Source: Balanoglossus misakiensis (lineage: Eukaryota; Hemichordata). Taken from it: a DNA stretch of 64,000 nt. A model generated the notes under the pieces. That model did not search any database, had not been told where the DNA came from, and saw only the letters and a program-made list of their open reading frames with translations. Location of the stretch: NCBI GenBank assembly GCA_040954595.2, contig CM082584.2:1860001-1924000 (forward strand), read 5' to 3'. The position numbers and the translations under genes are program-made. The first letter of the stretch is position 1. Every line of letters begins with the position of its first letter. Positions 22,429-33,200 of this stretch are shown here, one piece after another.

Positions 22429-24541
22429 TTACTTACTGGAATTTGGCAGTGTTTGATCTTTTAACAACAATGTGGACTTTCTGGCGAAGGTGAAAAATGC
22501 GAAAAGACAAGCGCACCAAAATGTGGCATTGAAGGGGATTGACAGATCCAGGTGTGAGTGAATGTCCTTCAGTATTGAAGGCGAGATTGGCAGTTTTTGG
22601 CTGGGTGGGACCCTGTGAGTCCTAGCTATGCCCCGCTTCAAAATACAAAGGAGCCAGTTGTTCTCTAAAGGGTTGGCGTAGCCAGCTTCAGCATGTAAGA
22701 GTCTAATAATGTTCAAATATCCTGGGAGGCTACTAGGTTTTAGTGACCGAGCCAGGAAGACAATGTATCTGCAGACGGTGAGTTGCGTGCCGGGCACAGG
22801 CCTGAGGCCGAAGTAGAGACAAAACCGGAGGTAGGCAGTACGTTTGAGAGCTGTATGTTTTCTTTGTTGATTCTGCATATGCTGCGTGCTTGTATTTGCC
22901 GATGTCCATATCCAGCTGGTGTAACTGTTGCTGCACAGGCCCTGAAGTAGAAGAGAGTAAGAAGCATCCGTCATATGGCGATACCAATCTCTTAGCGGGT
23001 GTAGCTGGTGATTGGCGAGAAGGTTCACTGCTGTGAAGTAGTGTTTGGCAGAGTGTAAACGCGATAAGGAGTCTGCGCTGTTGTCCTTGGTGCTCACGTA
23101 TCGGGCTGTGATGTGGAAATTAAATAGTGCCGACAGCCAGAACAACTCGCGAAGCCATTCCATAGCCGCTTTGTTGCGGGATGTACCAGAGTTAATGGCG
23201 TACATGGTTGTGGTATTGTCTGTATATACCACTATGTGGCGTTTGTCCCAGAAACAACACCATCGCCTGCATGCAATCAGGACTGTATACAGTTCCTGTA
23301 AGTTGATGTGCATGTCTGCCAAGATAGGGTGGTCGGCCGACCACTGTGTATAAAACCAGTCATTCGCGAAAATACCTGCTCCCGCTATTGCGCATGCATC
23401 AGTGGTGAAAACCTGTTGGGGCAACGGAGTCTCCTCAATGAAGAAAGCCGTACCATTGAAAATTTTGCTCAGATTTGTCCACCATTGGATGTCCGCTCTC
23501 GCGTGCCTGTGAAGGCGTATGTGGTGAGACTGCTGTGAAACTGAGTTTGACAAGTCAATAAGACGTCTCAAAAATGTGCGTCCGCCGCGAATAACCCGTG
23601 CTGCCCAGTTGAGTTTGCCAAGTAGTTGTTGGAGTTCGCGTTTGGTTGTTCGCCGCTTAGGAAGCCAGTGTTGCAAAAGGTCGCTCAAGTCCTGTAATTT
23701 GCCCTTATTGAGGGAAAGCGTCCGTGTGCGTGCATTTATCTCTATGCCAAGAAATGTCAGCTGCTGTGTTGGGTTTACCACTTTGTCCCAGTTTATTGTG
23801 AAGCCAAGGTTCTGTAAAAGTTGTAATAAAGCCAGAAATGCTTGCTCGCAAGCAAATTTGGAGTCCGCTATAATCAGAAAATCATCAAGATAAACAATTA
23901 CCGCCTGGTACCCTTTTCTGCACATCATTCTGGTGACGCTTTGCGTTATGCGGGTGAAAATTTCTGGGCTTTTGGCTGCCCCGAATGGTAGCCTGGTGTC
24001 CACCATATAAGTAGAGGTATTCTGTCCTGAAAATTTGTAGCGGAGACCTGTAGCTCGCTGCGAGTCCGTGCTTATAGGGACCGAACGGTACGCTGACTTC
24101 AAGTCCACTTTCGCGAGATATGAACCAACTTTGCACAGTTGCACCGCGTGATCTATAGTTTCATATTTAAAAGTTGAAGTAGAAGCGTACGCGTTGACAC
24201 CGCCTCCTACTGGGCGGCTGCAGTCGTGTATGAGTCTGACTTTGTCAGAGTTTTTCTTGGGGATGGCACCTAAACTGCTAATTATTTGAGGCTTCTCCGC
24301 TGTGACACGGTAATTACCCACATCAACCTCATGGATAATTTGTTCCTCGACTGCCTTGCGATTAGCAGGGTCAGAGCATGACGCATAGTTTTTTTCTGTC
24401 CACGTTTTGAAGGGGGGTACCAGGGGTAATGATATCGAAACCAAATTTTAAACCGTTGAGTATGAAGTCGCGATCCATGTCATTTTCCAGTTCATCATTC
24501 CACGTTGCCAGGTGATCAGTAAGAGGGCTAGCAACCTTATC
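22429..24541 (-). pseudogene. Reverse transcriptase, RNase H and start of tyrosine recombinase (pol of the Ngaro-like element)
   Basis: The main open frame (24,444-22,429, counted as 671 residues from TTG, no ATG start) holds the RT: SLGAIPKKN then VRLIHDCSRP at about 58-78, catalytic KVDLKSAYR (D114), LPFGAAKSP (152-160) and YLDD at 185-188. RNase H follows, with TTDA (D349), NLQELY (E384), YTDN (D409) and KDNSADSLSR (D458), so all four acidic positions are present. From about 520 the recombinase core-binding domain begins, reaching the first catalytic arginine at R655. The N-terminal 41 codons of this region (24,541-24,418) lie in another frame, with DRDFILNG and FGFDI. The shift falls at a run of six C on the minus strand (plus positions 24,412-24,417). 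It begins straight after a TAG (24,544-24,542) that continues the Gag frame. The product would copy element RNA into DNA. Confidence 0.9.
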
Positions 24542-24544
24542 CTA

Positions 24545-25537
24545 GGCATGATTGTTCGAAGTTAGCGATTTGTGGCGGTGTTGTGGGTGATCTTTGTGGC
24601 CCCCGTCCTCGATGCATATGTGCGCAAAACGACAGTAGGTGCGGTGTAGGTTGCAGCCCGGTGGGTTTTGGAAATCGAAGCAAATTTCCTAGCCTTTCGA
24701 ATCATAACTGCGACCTTTGGAGTTGCCTGTGGTATTTTTCCCTTTTTGCTGAGGCGCGACTTGCCGCTCATCAAGGTGATAGAGTGACAGGTGAAGGTCT
24801 ACGGCAACCCACGCGAGCGAATCGGCAGCCTGCTTTTTCCTGCACTCGTGATCGTAAGTCAGGACCGATGGGATTGTGAATGATTGAGTGTAGTCACCAA
24901 TATTAATTGTATGATCGAGATATGCCAGTGTCTCTTCCGTGGACATACCGCGGGCGATCAGTGCCTTTAAAATGCGGGCATTGGCTGATATCCACTGTGG
25001 CAGTGAAACTTGGTCCGGTCGCGGTCGTTGTTTTGCTGTTCGCATAACTAATTTTGTGTCTTCGTCGGCGGCCAGTTCAGTTTCGTCTGGTTGATCGAAC
25101 GAACCCTTTTTCGTGGTGACATAGTCCGGAATTAGTAGGGGTTTTCGCTCACCTTTCCCGGGGGCTGGCTTTGCGTTTGTGGCCTGTGGTTGGTCGGACA
25201 GGACGTCTTTGAGGGCATCGTTGCCTAGGGTTTCGAGGAGCTCATTCAGTGCCTTGTTTTTTGCCAAGTCTTGTGTGGTTACCTCTTTGGTGGCCTCGCC
25301 GGCGGGCTTCGGCGTGTCCACGGGCTTGGATTCCGCTTTTTGAGAGCATAGTTTGTTTCGCAACTGGCGAAGCAGTCCATGTTGACCGATGTGTAGTTGT
25401 AGGTCGACAATGTCTTGGTCGCTGAGGCACTACAGTACTTCGGAGGATGTGACCTGGGAGGTGGTTAGTGAGCTGATAGTGTCTTTTGAAAGACCCGCCG
25501 CTTCACACCATTCAACAAAGCTGTAATCTTCTGACAT
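24545..25537 (-). pseudogene. Gag-like protein of the Ngaro-like element, with SAM-like N-terminus and CCCH-type zinc finger
   Basis: The best start is the ATG at 25,537-25,535, found by reading upstream in frame. The N-terminal residues run MSEDYSFVEWCEAAGLSKD to TTSQVTSSEVL, then a TAG (25,432-25,430), then CLSDQDIVDLQLHIGQ. The spacing of helices and the final basic L-rich stretch resemble a SAM domain (inference). The central block, with LPQWISANARILKALI, YLDHT, SVLTYDHECR and a following W, matches the conserved Gag core of DIRS/Ngaro elements. A second TAG (24,691-24,689) is followed in the same frame by C-x8-C-x6-C-x3-H (ICFDFQNPPGC to CRFAH), a CCCH finger likely to bind RNA. A third TAG (24,544-24,542) precedes the RT region. 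Gag would package the element RNA; this copy is broken. Confidence 0.8.
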
Positions 25538-25609
25538 TGTAACTGGTGACTATTGGGGGTATGTCCGGGAAAGATCGAAATTAAAGCAGTTTCGGCGAGC
25601 GTCATACAA
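25538..25609 (-). other. Leader between A1 and the Gag start
   Basis: 72 bp between repeat A1 and the Gag ATG, presumably 5' untranslated RNA. It contains TACCCCCAATA, whose core could pair with TTGGGGGTA on the same strand near B1; that pairing is only a possibility. No TATA box is clear. Confidence 0.45.
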
Positions 25610-25690
25610 AATGTCCGCTGTCCGTCTGGGCAAAAAACCACGAGGTAGCCTCGTCCCAGGACCAACTCCCACATCCTCGATCCCAGCTCC
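25610..25690 (-). repeat. Split direct repeat A1 (5' end of the Ngaro-like element)
   Basis: 81-bp partner of A2 (21,665-21,746), including the same CGAGG-TAG-CCTCG hairpin. It lies upstream of Gag in element orientation. The 14 bp beyond it end in GTTATTGTACAC, which is also found beside A2, so the true element end may be at 25,704. Confidence 0.9.
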
Positions 25691-25752
25691 CAGTTATTGT
25701 ACACAATATTTATTACTTATATAGCACATTACACGATAAATCTCAACATGCT

Positions 25753-25896
25753 TTAAGATGGGTCCCCCGTATCTTTTTGCTCGCTGCTATGGGCCTTTAT
25801 GGGACACTACACTCAATTTTGATCGAAACCGTTATGAACGTCCGACAAGGGGCTTGTAACTTGTTAAAAATACACACGATTGTGTGCACACCCCCT
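25753..25896 (+). repeat. Left inverted terminal repeat of the TTAA element
   Basis: About 144 bp, starting TTAAGATGGGTCCCCCG. It aligns with the reverse complement of 26,410-26,538 over its whole length at moderate identity. The host-side flank to its left (25,705-25,752) is AT-rich and not satellite. Confidence 0.75.
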
Positions 25897-26409
25897 GTCC
25901 AAGTATGTTTACGGCAGCTACCGCCCGGTCATAGGCCGCCACGCTAATACGGCAAAGCAGCGGTCAGCGATGGCGTGCGCGTCCTGTAACCAGAGTAACT
26001 GGATCGAACGCTAAAAATCCAATGTTTTGTACACAGAGATTTTGTACCGTTCACGAAAATCCCTAAGGCTTTTTTCATAGGCCACGTACGCCAGTCAAAT
26101 TTGACCTGCTTGTTGAGAACGCACTTCCGCACAGTGTGACGGATCGTTTTTTCGGTTTTCGTCGTGCTAAGAAGCGATACCGGTGGAAGAGTGTGTCCAA
26201 AATCACCCAAAATCGATGGCTTTTTCAGGTGTGGTACGGGTATGCTGAAATCGTAGGATACAACGATAATATTCGAAATCAAAATCCGTCACGATCTTCC
26301 CTGGTTCAAGCAACTAATGAATACGTATCAAGTTCGTTTTTGAGGTCACGGAATAAAAAGCCTTAGGCTTTTGAAATTTGACCTAGCTAATTTGCATATC
26401 AATGGCGTC

Positions 26410-26538
26410 AGGGGGCGCGCGCTCACAATCGTGCAGATTTTTAACTAGTTACCGGCCCCGTGTTAGACTCAAATCGGGGTGTAATGTCCTACAAAGGCCC
26501 ATAGCAACGAGCAAAAAGAACCGGGGGACCCATCTTAA
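26410..26538 (-). repeat. Right inverted terminal repeat of the TTAA element
   Basis: About 129 bp, inverted relative to the left end and closing with CCATCTTAA. The next bases, ATACCCATGCATATGCAT, already belong to the 190-bp satellite (compare 27,111-27,129). Confidence 0.75.
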
Positions 26539-26769
26539 ATACCCATGCATATGCATTAAATACCTATGTCAAAGTGCAGAGCTTGCATCACCATCTACTC
26601 TGATGCATCATTGAGCTTGCTTCGCCATTTGCCCTGATGCAAAGAATCAGATTCAATGTCATCGTTGCATTAGCAATGTCGAAGTACAGTGCAATTGGAC
26701 ACGTATTAAACTGGGCATTTACAATCAACTTGAAATCCACATATGCATTTAATACCCATGTCAAAGTGA

Positions 26770-29700
26770 AGTGATTGCATCACTATCTACCCTGATGCAT
26801 CATCAACCTTGCTTCGCCATTTGCCCTGATGCAAAGAATCAGATTCAATGTCATCGTTGCATTAGCAATGTCAAAGTACAGTGCTTTTGGACACGTATTA
26901 AACTGGGCATTTACAATCAACTTTAAATCCACTTATGCATTATATTCCAATGTCAAAGTGAAGGGCTTGAAACACCATCTTCCCAGATGCATCATCAAGC
27001 TTGCTTCGCCATTTACCCTGATGCAAAAGATCAGAATTAAAATCACTGTTGCATTAGCAATTACAGTGCTTTTGGCCATGTATTAACCCAGGGATTTACA
27101 GTCAATTTTAAATACCCATGCATATGCATTGAAAACCTATGTCAAAGTGCAGAGCTTGCATCACCATCTACTGTGATGCATCATAAAGCTTGCTTCGCCA
27201 TTTGCCCTAATGCAAAGAATCACATTCAATGGCACCATTGCATTAGCAATGTCAAATTACAGTGCTTTCCGCCACGTATTAACCTACGGATTTTTCAACA
27301 ACTTGAAATCCCCATATGCATTTAATACCCATGTCAAAGTGAAGTGTTTGCATCACCATCTACTCTGATGCATCATTGAGCTTGCTTCGCCATTTGCCCT
27401 AACGCAAAGAATTACATTCAATGTCACCATTGCATTAGCAATGTCAAAGTACAGTGCTTTCCGCCACGTATTAAACTGGGGATTTACAGTCACCTTTAAA
27501 TCCCCCTGTAGGCATTTTATACCCAAGTTCAAGTGCAGAGCTTGCATCACTATCTACCCTGATGCATCATCAACCTTGCTTCGCCATTTACCCTGATGCA
27601 AAGAATCAGATTCAATGTCATCGTTGCATTAGCAATGTCAAAGTACAGTGCTTTTGGACACGTATTAACCCAGGGATTTATCATCTACTTGAAATCCCCA
27701 TATGCATTTAATACCCATGTCAAAGTGAAGTGTTTGCATCACTATCTACCCTGATGCATCATAAAGCTTGCTTCGCCATTTGCCCTGATGCAAAGAATCA
27801 GATTCAATGTCATCGTTGCATTAGCAATGTCAAATTAGAGTGCTTTTGGCCAAGTATTAACCTATGGATTTACATTTAACATTAAATACCCATGTGAAAG
27901 TGCAGAGTTTGCATCACCATCTACTCTGATGCATCATTGAGCTTGCTTCGCCATTTGCCCTAATGCAAAGAATCCCATTCAATGTCACCATTGCATATGC
28001 AATGTCAAAGTACAGTGCTTTCCGCCACGTATTAACCCAGGGATTTACAGTCACCTTTAAATCCCCCTGTAGGCATTTTATACCCATGTCAAAGTGCAGA
28101 GCTTGCATCACTATCTACCCTGATGCATCATAAAGCTTGCTACGCCATTTACCCTGATGCAAAGAATCAGATTCAATGTCATCGTTACATTAGCAATGTC
28201 AAAGTACAGTGCTTTTGGACACGTATTAACCCAGGGATTTATCATCAACTTGAAATCCCCATATGCATTTAATACCCATGTCAAAGTGAAGTGATTGCAT
28301 CACTATCTATCCTGATGCATCATCAACCTTGCTTCGCCATTTGCCCTGATGCAAAGAATCAGATTCAATGTCATCGTTACATTAGCAATGTCAAAGTACA
28401 GTGCTTTTGGACACGTATTAACCCAGGGATTTATCATCAACTTGAAATCCCCATATTCATTTAATACCCATGTCAAAGTGAAGTGATTGCATCACTATCT
28501 ACCCTGATGCATCATCAACCTTGCTTCGCCATTTACCCTGATGCAAAGAATCAGATTCAATGTCATCGTTGCATTAGCAATGTCAAAGTACAGTGCTTTT
28601 GGACACGTATTAAACTGGGCATTTACAATCAACTTTAAATCCACTTATGCATTATATTCCAATGTCAAAGTGAAGGGCTTGAAACACCATCTTCCCAGAT
28701 GCATCATTAAGCTTGCTTCGCCATTTACCCTGATGCAAAAGATCAGAATTAAAATCACTGTTGCATTAGCAATTACAGTGCTTTTGGCCATGTATTAACC
28801 CAGGGATTTACAGTCAATTTTAAATACCCATGCATATGCATTGAAAACCTATGTCAAAGTGCAGAGCTTGCATCACCATCTACTCTGATGCATCATAAAG
28901 CTTGCTTCGCCATTTGCCCTAATGCAAAGAATCACATTCAATGGCACCATTGCATTAGCAATGTCAAAGTACAGTGCTTTCCGCCACGTATTAACCTACG
29001 GATTTTTCAACAACTTGAAATCCCCATATGCATTTAATACCCATGTCAAAGTGAAGTGTTTGCATCACCATCTACTCTGATGCATCATTGAGCTTGCTTC
29101 GCCATTTGCCCTAACGCAAAGAATTACATTCAATGTCACCATTGCATTAGCAATGTCAAAGTACAGTGCTTTCCGCCACGTATTAAACTGGGGATTTACA
29201 GTCACCTTTAAATCCCCCTTTAGGCATTTTATACCCAAGTTCAAGTGCAGAGCTTGCATCACTATCTACCCTGATGCATCATCAACCTTGCTTCGCCATT
29301 TACCCTGATGCAAAGAATCAGATTCAATGTCATCGTTGCATTAGCAATGTCAAAGTACAGTGCTTTTGGACACGTATTAACCCAGGGATTTATCATCTAC
29401 TTGAAATCCCCATATGCATTTAATACCCATGTCAAAGTGAAGTGTTTGCATCACTATCTACCCTGATGCATCATAAAGCTTGCTTCGCCATTTGCCCTGA
29501 TGCAAAGAATCAGATTCAATGTCATCGTTGCATTAGCAATGTCAAATTAGAGTGCTTTTGGCCAAGTATTAACCTATGGATTTACATTTAACATTAAATA
29601 CCCATGTGAAAGTGCAGAGTTTGCATCACCATCTACTCTGATGCATCATTGAGCTTGCTTCGCCATTTGCCCTAATGCAAAGAATCCCATTCAATGTCAC

Positions 29701-30275
29701 CATTGCATATGCAATGTCAAAGTACAGTGCTTTCCGCCACGTATTAACCCAGGGATTTACAGTCACCTTTAAATCCCCCTGTAGGCATTTTATACCCATG
29801 TCAAAGTGCAGAGCTTGCATCACTATCTACCCTGATGCATCATAAAGCTTGCTACGCCATTTACCCTGATGCAAAGAATCAGATTCAATGTCATCGTTAC
29901 ATTAGCAATGTCAAAGTACAGTGCTTTTGGACACGTATTAACCCAGGGATTTATCATCAACTTGAAATCCCCATATGCATTTAATACCCATGTCAAAGTG
30001 AAGTGATTGCATCAATATCTATCCTGATGCATCATCAACCTTGCTTCGCCATTTGCCCTGATGCAAAGAATCAGATTCAATGTCATCGTTACATTAGCAA
30101 TGTCAAAGTACAGTGCTTTTGGACACGTATTAACCCAGGGATTTATCATCAACTTGAAATCCCCATATTCATTTAATACCCATGTCAAAGTGAAGTGATT
30201 GCATCACTATCTACCCTGATGCATCATCAACCTTGCTTCGCCATTTACCCTGATGCAAAGAATCAGATTCAATGT
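26770..30275. repeat. Duplication offset by 1,712 bp at the start of the second array
   Basis: About 26,770-28,560 is repeated 1,712 bp further on, at about 28,480-30,275. Matching points begin at 26,829/28,541, 27,353/29,065 and 27,914/29,626. The unusual monomer with AAACTGGGCATTTACAATCA and GGGCTTGAAACACCATC appears in both. Differences are few, for example AAATTACAG near 27,256 against AAAGTACAG near 28,968. Monomers here are more varied than further right, as expected near an array edge. Confidence 0.8.
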
Positions 30276-33200
30276 CATCATTGCATTAGCAATGTCAAAG
30301 TACAATGCTTTTGGACACGAATTAACCCACAGATTTTTCAACAACCTGAAATCCCCATATGCATTTAATACCCATGTCAAAGTGCAGAGTTTGCATCACC
30401 ATCTACTCTGATGCATCATTGAGCTTGCTTCGCCATTTGCCCTAATGCAAAGAATCCCATTCAATGTCACCATTGCATATGCAATGTCAAAGTACAGTGC
30501 TTTCAGCCACGTATTAACCCAGGGATTTACAGACAACTTTAAATCCCCCTGTAGGCATTTTATACCCATGTCAAAGTGCAGAGCTTGCATCACTATCTAC
30601 CCTGATGCATCATCAACCTTGCTTCGCCATTTACCCTGATGCAAAGAATCAGATTCAATGTCATCGCTGCATTAGCAATGTCAAAGTACAGTGCTTTTGG
30701 ACACGTATTAACCCAGGGATTTACAGACAACTTTAAATCCCCCTGTAGGCATTTTATACCCATGTCAAAGTGAAGTGTTTGCATCACTATCTACCCTGAT
30801 GCGTCATAAAGCTTGCTACGCCATTTACCCTGATGCAAAGAATCAGATTCAATGTCATCATTGCATTAGCAATGTCAAAGTACAGTGCTTTTGGACACGT
30901 ATTAACCCACAGATTTTTCAACAACCTGAAATCCCCATATGCATTTAATACCCATGTCAAAGTGAAGTGTTTGCATCACTATCTACCCTGATGCGTCATA
31001 AAGCTTGCTACGCCATTTACCCTGATGCAAAGAATCAGATTCAATGTCATCGTTGCATTAGCAATGTCAAAGTACAGTGCTTTTGGACATGTATTAACCC
31101 ACAGATTTTTCAACAACCTGAAATCCCCATATGCATTTAATACCCATGTCAAAGTGAAGTGATTGCATCACTATCTATCCTGATGCATCATCAACCTTGC
31201 TTCGCCATTTGCCCTGATGCAAAGAATCAGATTCAATGTCATCGTTACATTAGCAATGTCAAAGTACAGTGCTTTTGGACACGTATTAACCCAGGGATTT
31301 ATCATCAACTTGAAATCCCCATATTCATTTAATACCCATGTCAAAGTGAAGTGATTGCATCACTATCTACCCTGATGCATCATCAACCTTGCTTCGCCAT
31401 TTACCCTGATGCAAGGAATCAGATTCAATGTCATCATTGCATTAGCAATGTCAAAGTACAATGCTTTTGGACACGTATTAACCCACAGATTTTTCAACAA
31501 CCTGAAATCCCCATATGCATTTAATACCCATGTCAAAGTGCAGAGTTTGCATCACCATCTACTCTGATGCATCATTGAGCTTGCTTCGCCATTTGCCCTA
31601 ATGCAAAGAATCCCATTCAATGTCACCATTGCATATGCAATGTCAAAGTACAGTGCTTTCAGCCACGTATTAACCCAGGGATTTTTCAACAACCTGAAAT
31701 CCCCATATGCATTTAATACCCATGTCAAAGTGAAGTGTTTGCATCACTATCTACCCTGATGCGTCATAAAGCTTGCTACGCCATTTACCCTGATGCAAAG
31801 AATCAGATTCAATGTCATCGTTGCATTAGCAATGTCAAAGTACAGTGCTTTTGGACACGTATTAACCCAGGGATTTATCATCAACTTGAAATCCCCATAT
31901 TCATTTAATACCCATGTGAAAGTGCTGAGTTTGCATCACCATCTACTCTGATACATCATTGAGCTTGCTTCGCCATTTGCCCTAATGCAAAGAATCCCAT
32001 TCAATGTCACCATTGCATATGCAATGTCAAAGTACAGTGCTTTCCGCCACGTATTAACCCAGGGATTTACAGACAACTTTAAATCCCCCTGTAGGCATTT
32101 TATACCCATGTCAAAGTGCAGAGCTTGCATCACTATCTACCCTGATGCATAATCAACCTTGCTTCGCCATTTACCCTGATGCAAAGCATCAGATTCAATG
32201 TCATCGTTGCATTAGCAATGTCAAAGTACAGTGCTTTTGGACACGTATTAACCCAGGGATTTACAGACAACTTTAAATCCCCCTGTAGGCATTTTATACC
32301 CATGTCAAAGTAAAGTGTTTGCAACACTATCTACCCTGATGCATCATAAAGCTTGCTACGCCATTTACCCTGATGCAAAGAATCAGATTCAATGTCATCA
32401 TTGCATTAGCAATGTCAAAGTACAGTGCTTTTCGACACGTATTAACCCACAGATTTTTCAACAACCTGAAATCCCCATATGCATTTAATACCCATGTCAA
32501 AGTGAAGTGTTTGCATCACTATCTACCCTGATGCATCATAAAGCTTGCTACGCCATTTACCCTGATGCAAAGAATCAGATTCAATGTCATCGTTACATTA
32601 GCAATGTCAAAGTACAGTGCTTTTGGACACGTATTAACCCAGGGATTTATCATCAACTTGAAATCCCCATATGCATTTAATACCCATGTCAAATTGAAGT
32701 GATTGCATCACTATCTACCCTGATGCATCATCAACCTTGCTTCGCCATTTGCCCTGATGCAAAGAATCAGATTCAATGTCATCGTTGCATTAGCAATGTC
32801 AAATTAGAGTGCTTTTGGCCACATATTAACCTATAGATTTACATTTAACATTAAATACCCATGTGAAAGTGCAGAGTTTGCATCACCATCTACTCTGATG
32901 CATCATTGAGCTTGCTTCGCCATTTGCCCTAATGCAAAGAATCCCATTCAATGTCACCATTGCATATGCAATGTCAAAGTACAGTGCTTTCCGCCACGTA
33001 TTAACCCAGGGATTTACAGACAACTTTAAATCCCCCAGTAGGCATTTTATACCCATGTCAAAGTGCAGAGCTGGCATCACTATCTACCCTGATGCATCAT
33101 CAACCTTGCTTCGCCATTTACCCTGATGCAAAGAATCAGATTCAATGTCATCGTTGCATTAGCAATGTCAAAGTACAGTGCTTTCCGCCACGTATTAACC

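Larger units (their letters stand above)
21437..25704 (-). mobile_element. Ngaro-like tyrosine-recombinase retrotransposon with split direct repeats (A1-ORFs-B1-A2-B2)
   Basis: On the minus strand the order is A1 (25,690-25,610), Gag, reverse transcriptase, RNase H, tyrosine recombinase, B1 (21,896-21,791), A2 (21,746-21,665), B2 (21,542-21,437). Split direct repeats in exactly this order define the Ngaro/PAT architecture, as opposed to LTRs or the inverted ends of DIRS1. There is no methyltransferase domain between RNase H and the recombinase, which favours Ngaro over DIRS/PAT. Such elements make a circular DNA that the recombinase inserts, without target duplication; none is seen here. B2 interrupts the old 175-bp repeat. 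The 5' edge may lie at 25,690 or at 25,704, because GTTATTGTACAC next to A1 is also found beside A2 (21,770-21,781). The coding region carries four in-frame stops and one frameshift, so this copy is defective. Confidence 0.88.
25753..26538. mobile_element. Non-autonomous DNA transposon with long inverted ends and TTAA at both termini
   Basis: A left end (25,753-25,896) and a right end (26,410-26,538) are inverted copies of each other. Shared blocks, read inward, are GATGGGTCCCCCG, CTTTTTGCTCG, GCTATGGGCCTTT, GTTAAAAAT, CACGATTGTG and CCCCCT, with scattered differences and small indels. Each end is bounded outside by TTAA (25,753-25,756 and 26,535-26,538), the target duplication of piggyBac-type elements, though the terminal GATGGG is not the usual CCC start. 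The 513-bp interior (25,897-26,409) has no transposase; its one short plus-strand frame (26,136-26,366) has no recognisable domain. The right end touches the second satellite without spacer. TTAA could also be chance at one side. Confidence 0.72.

Noticed and set aside
23045-23893. Plus-strand open frames opposite the reverse transcriptase and RNase H
   Set aside because: They are shadows of the minus-strand pol frame, whose motifs are unambiguous.
21437-25704. Calling the element a DIRS1-type or LTR retrotransposon
   Set aside because: The ends are split direct repeats rather than inverted repeats or LTRs, and no methyltransferase or DDE integrase domain is present.
26136-26366. Possible transposase fragment inside the TTAA element
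   Set aside because: The 76-codon frame shows no catalytic motif or similarity that I recognise; it is probably chance.
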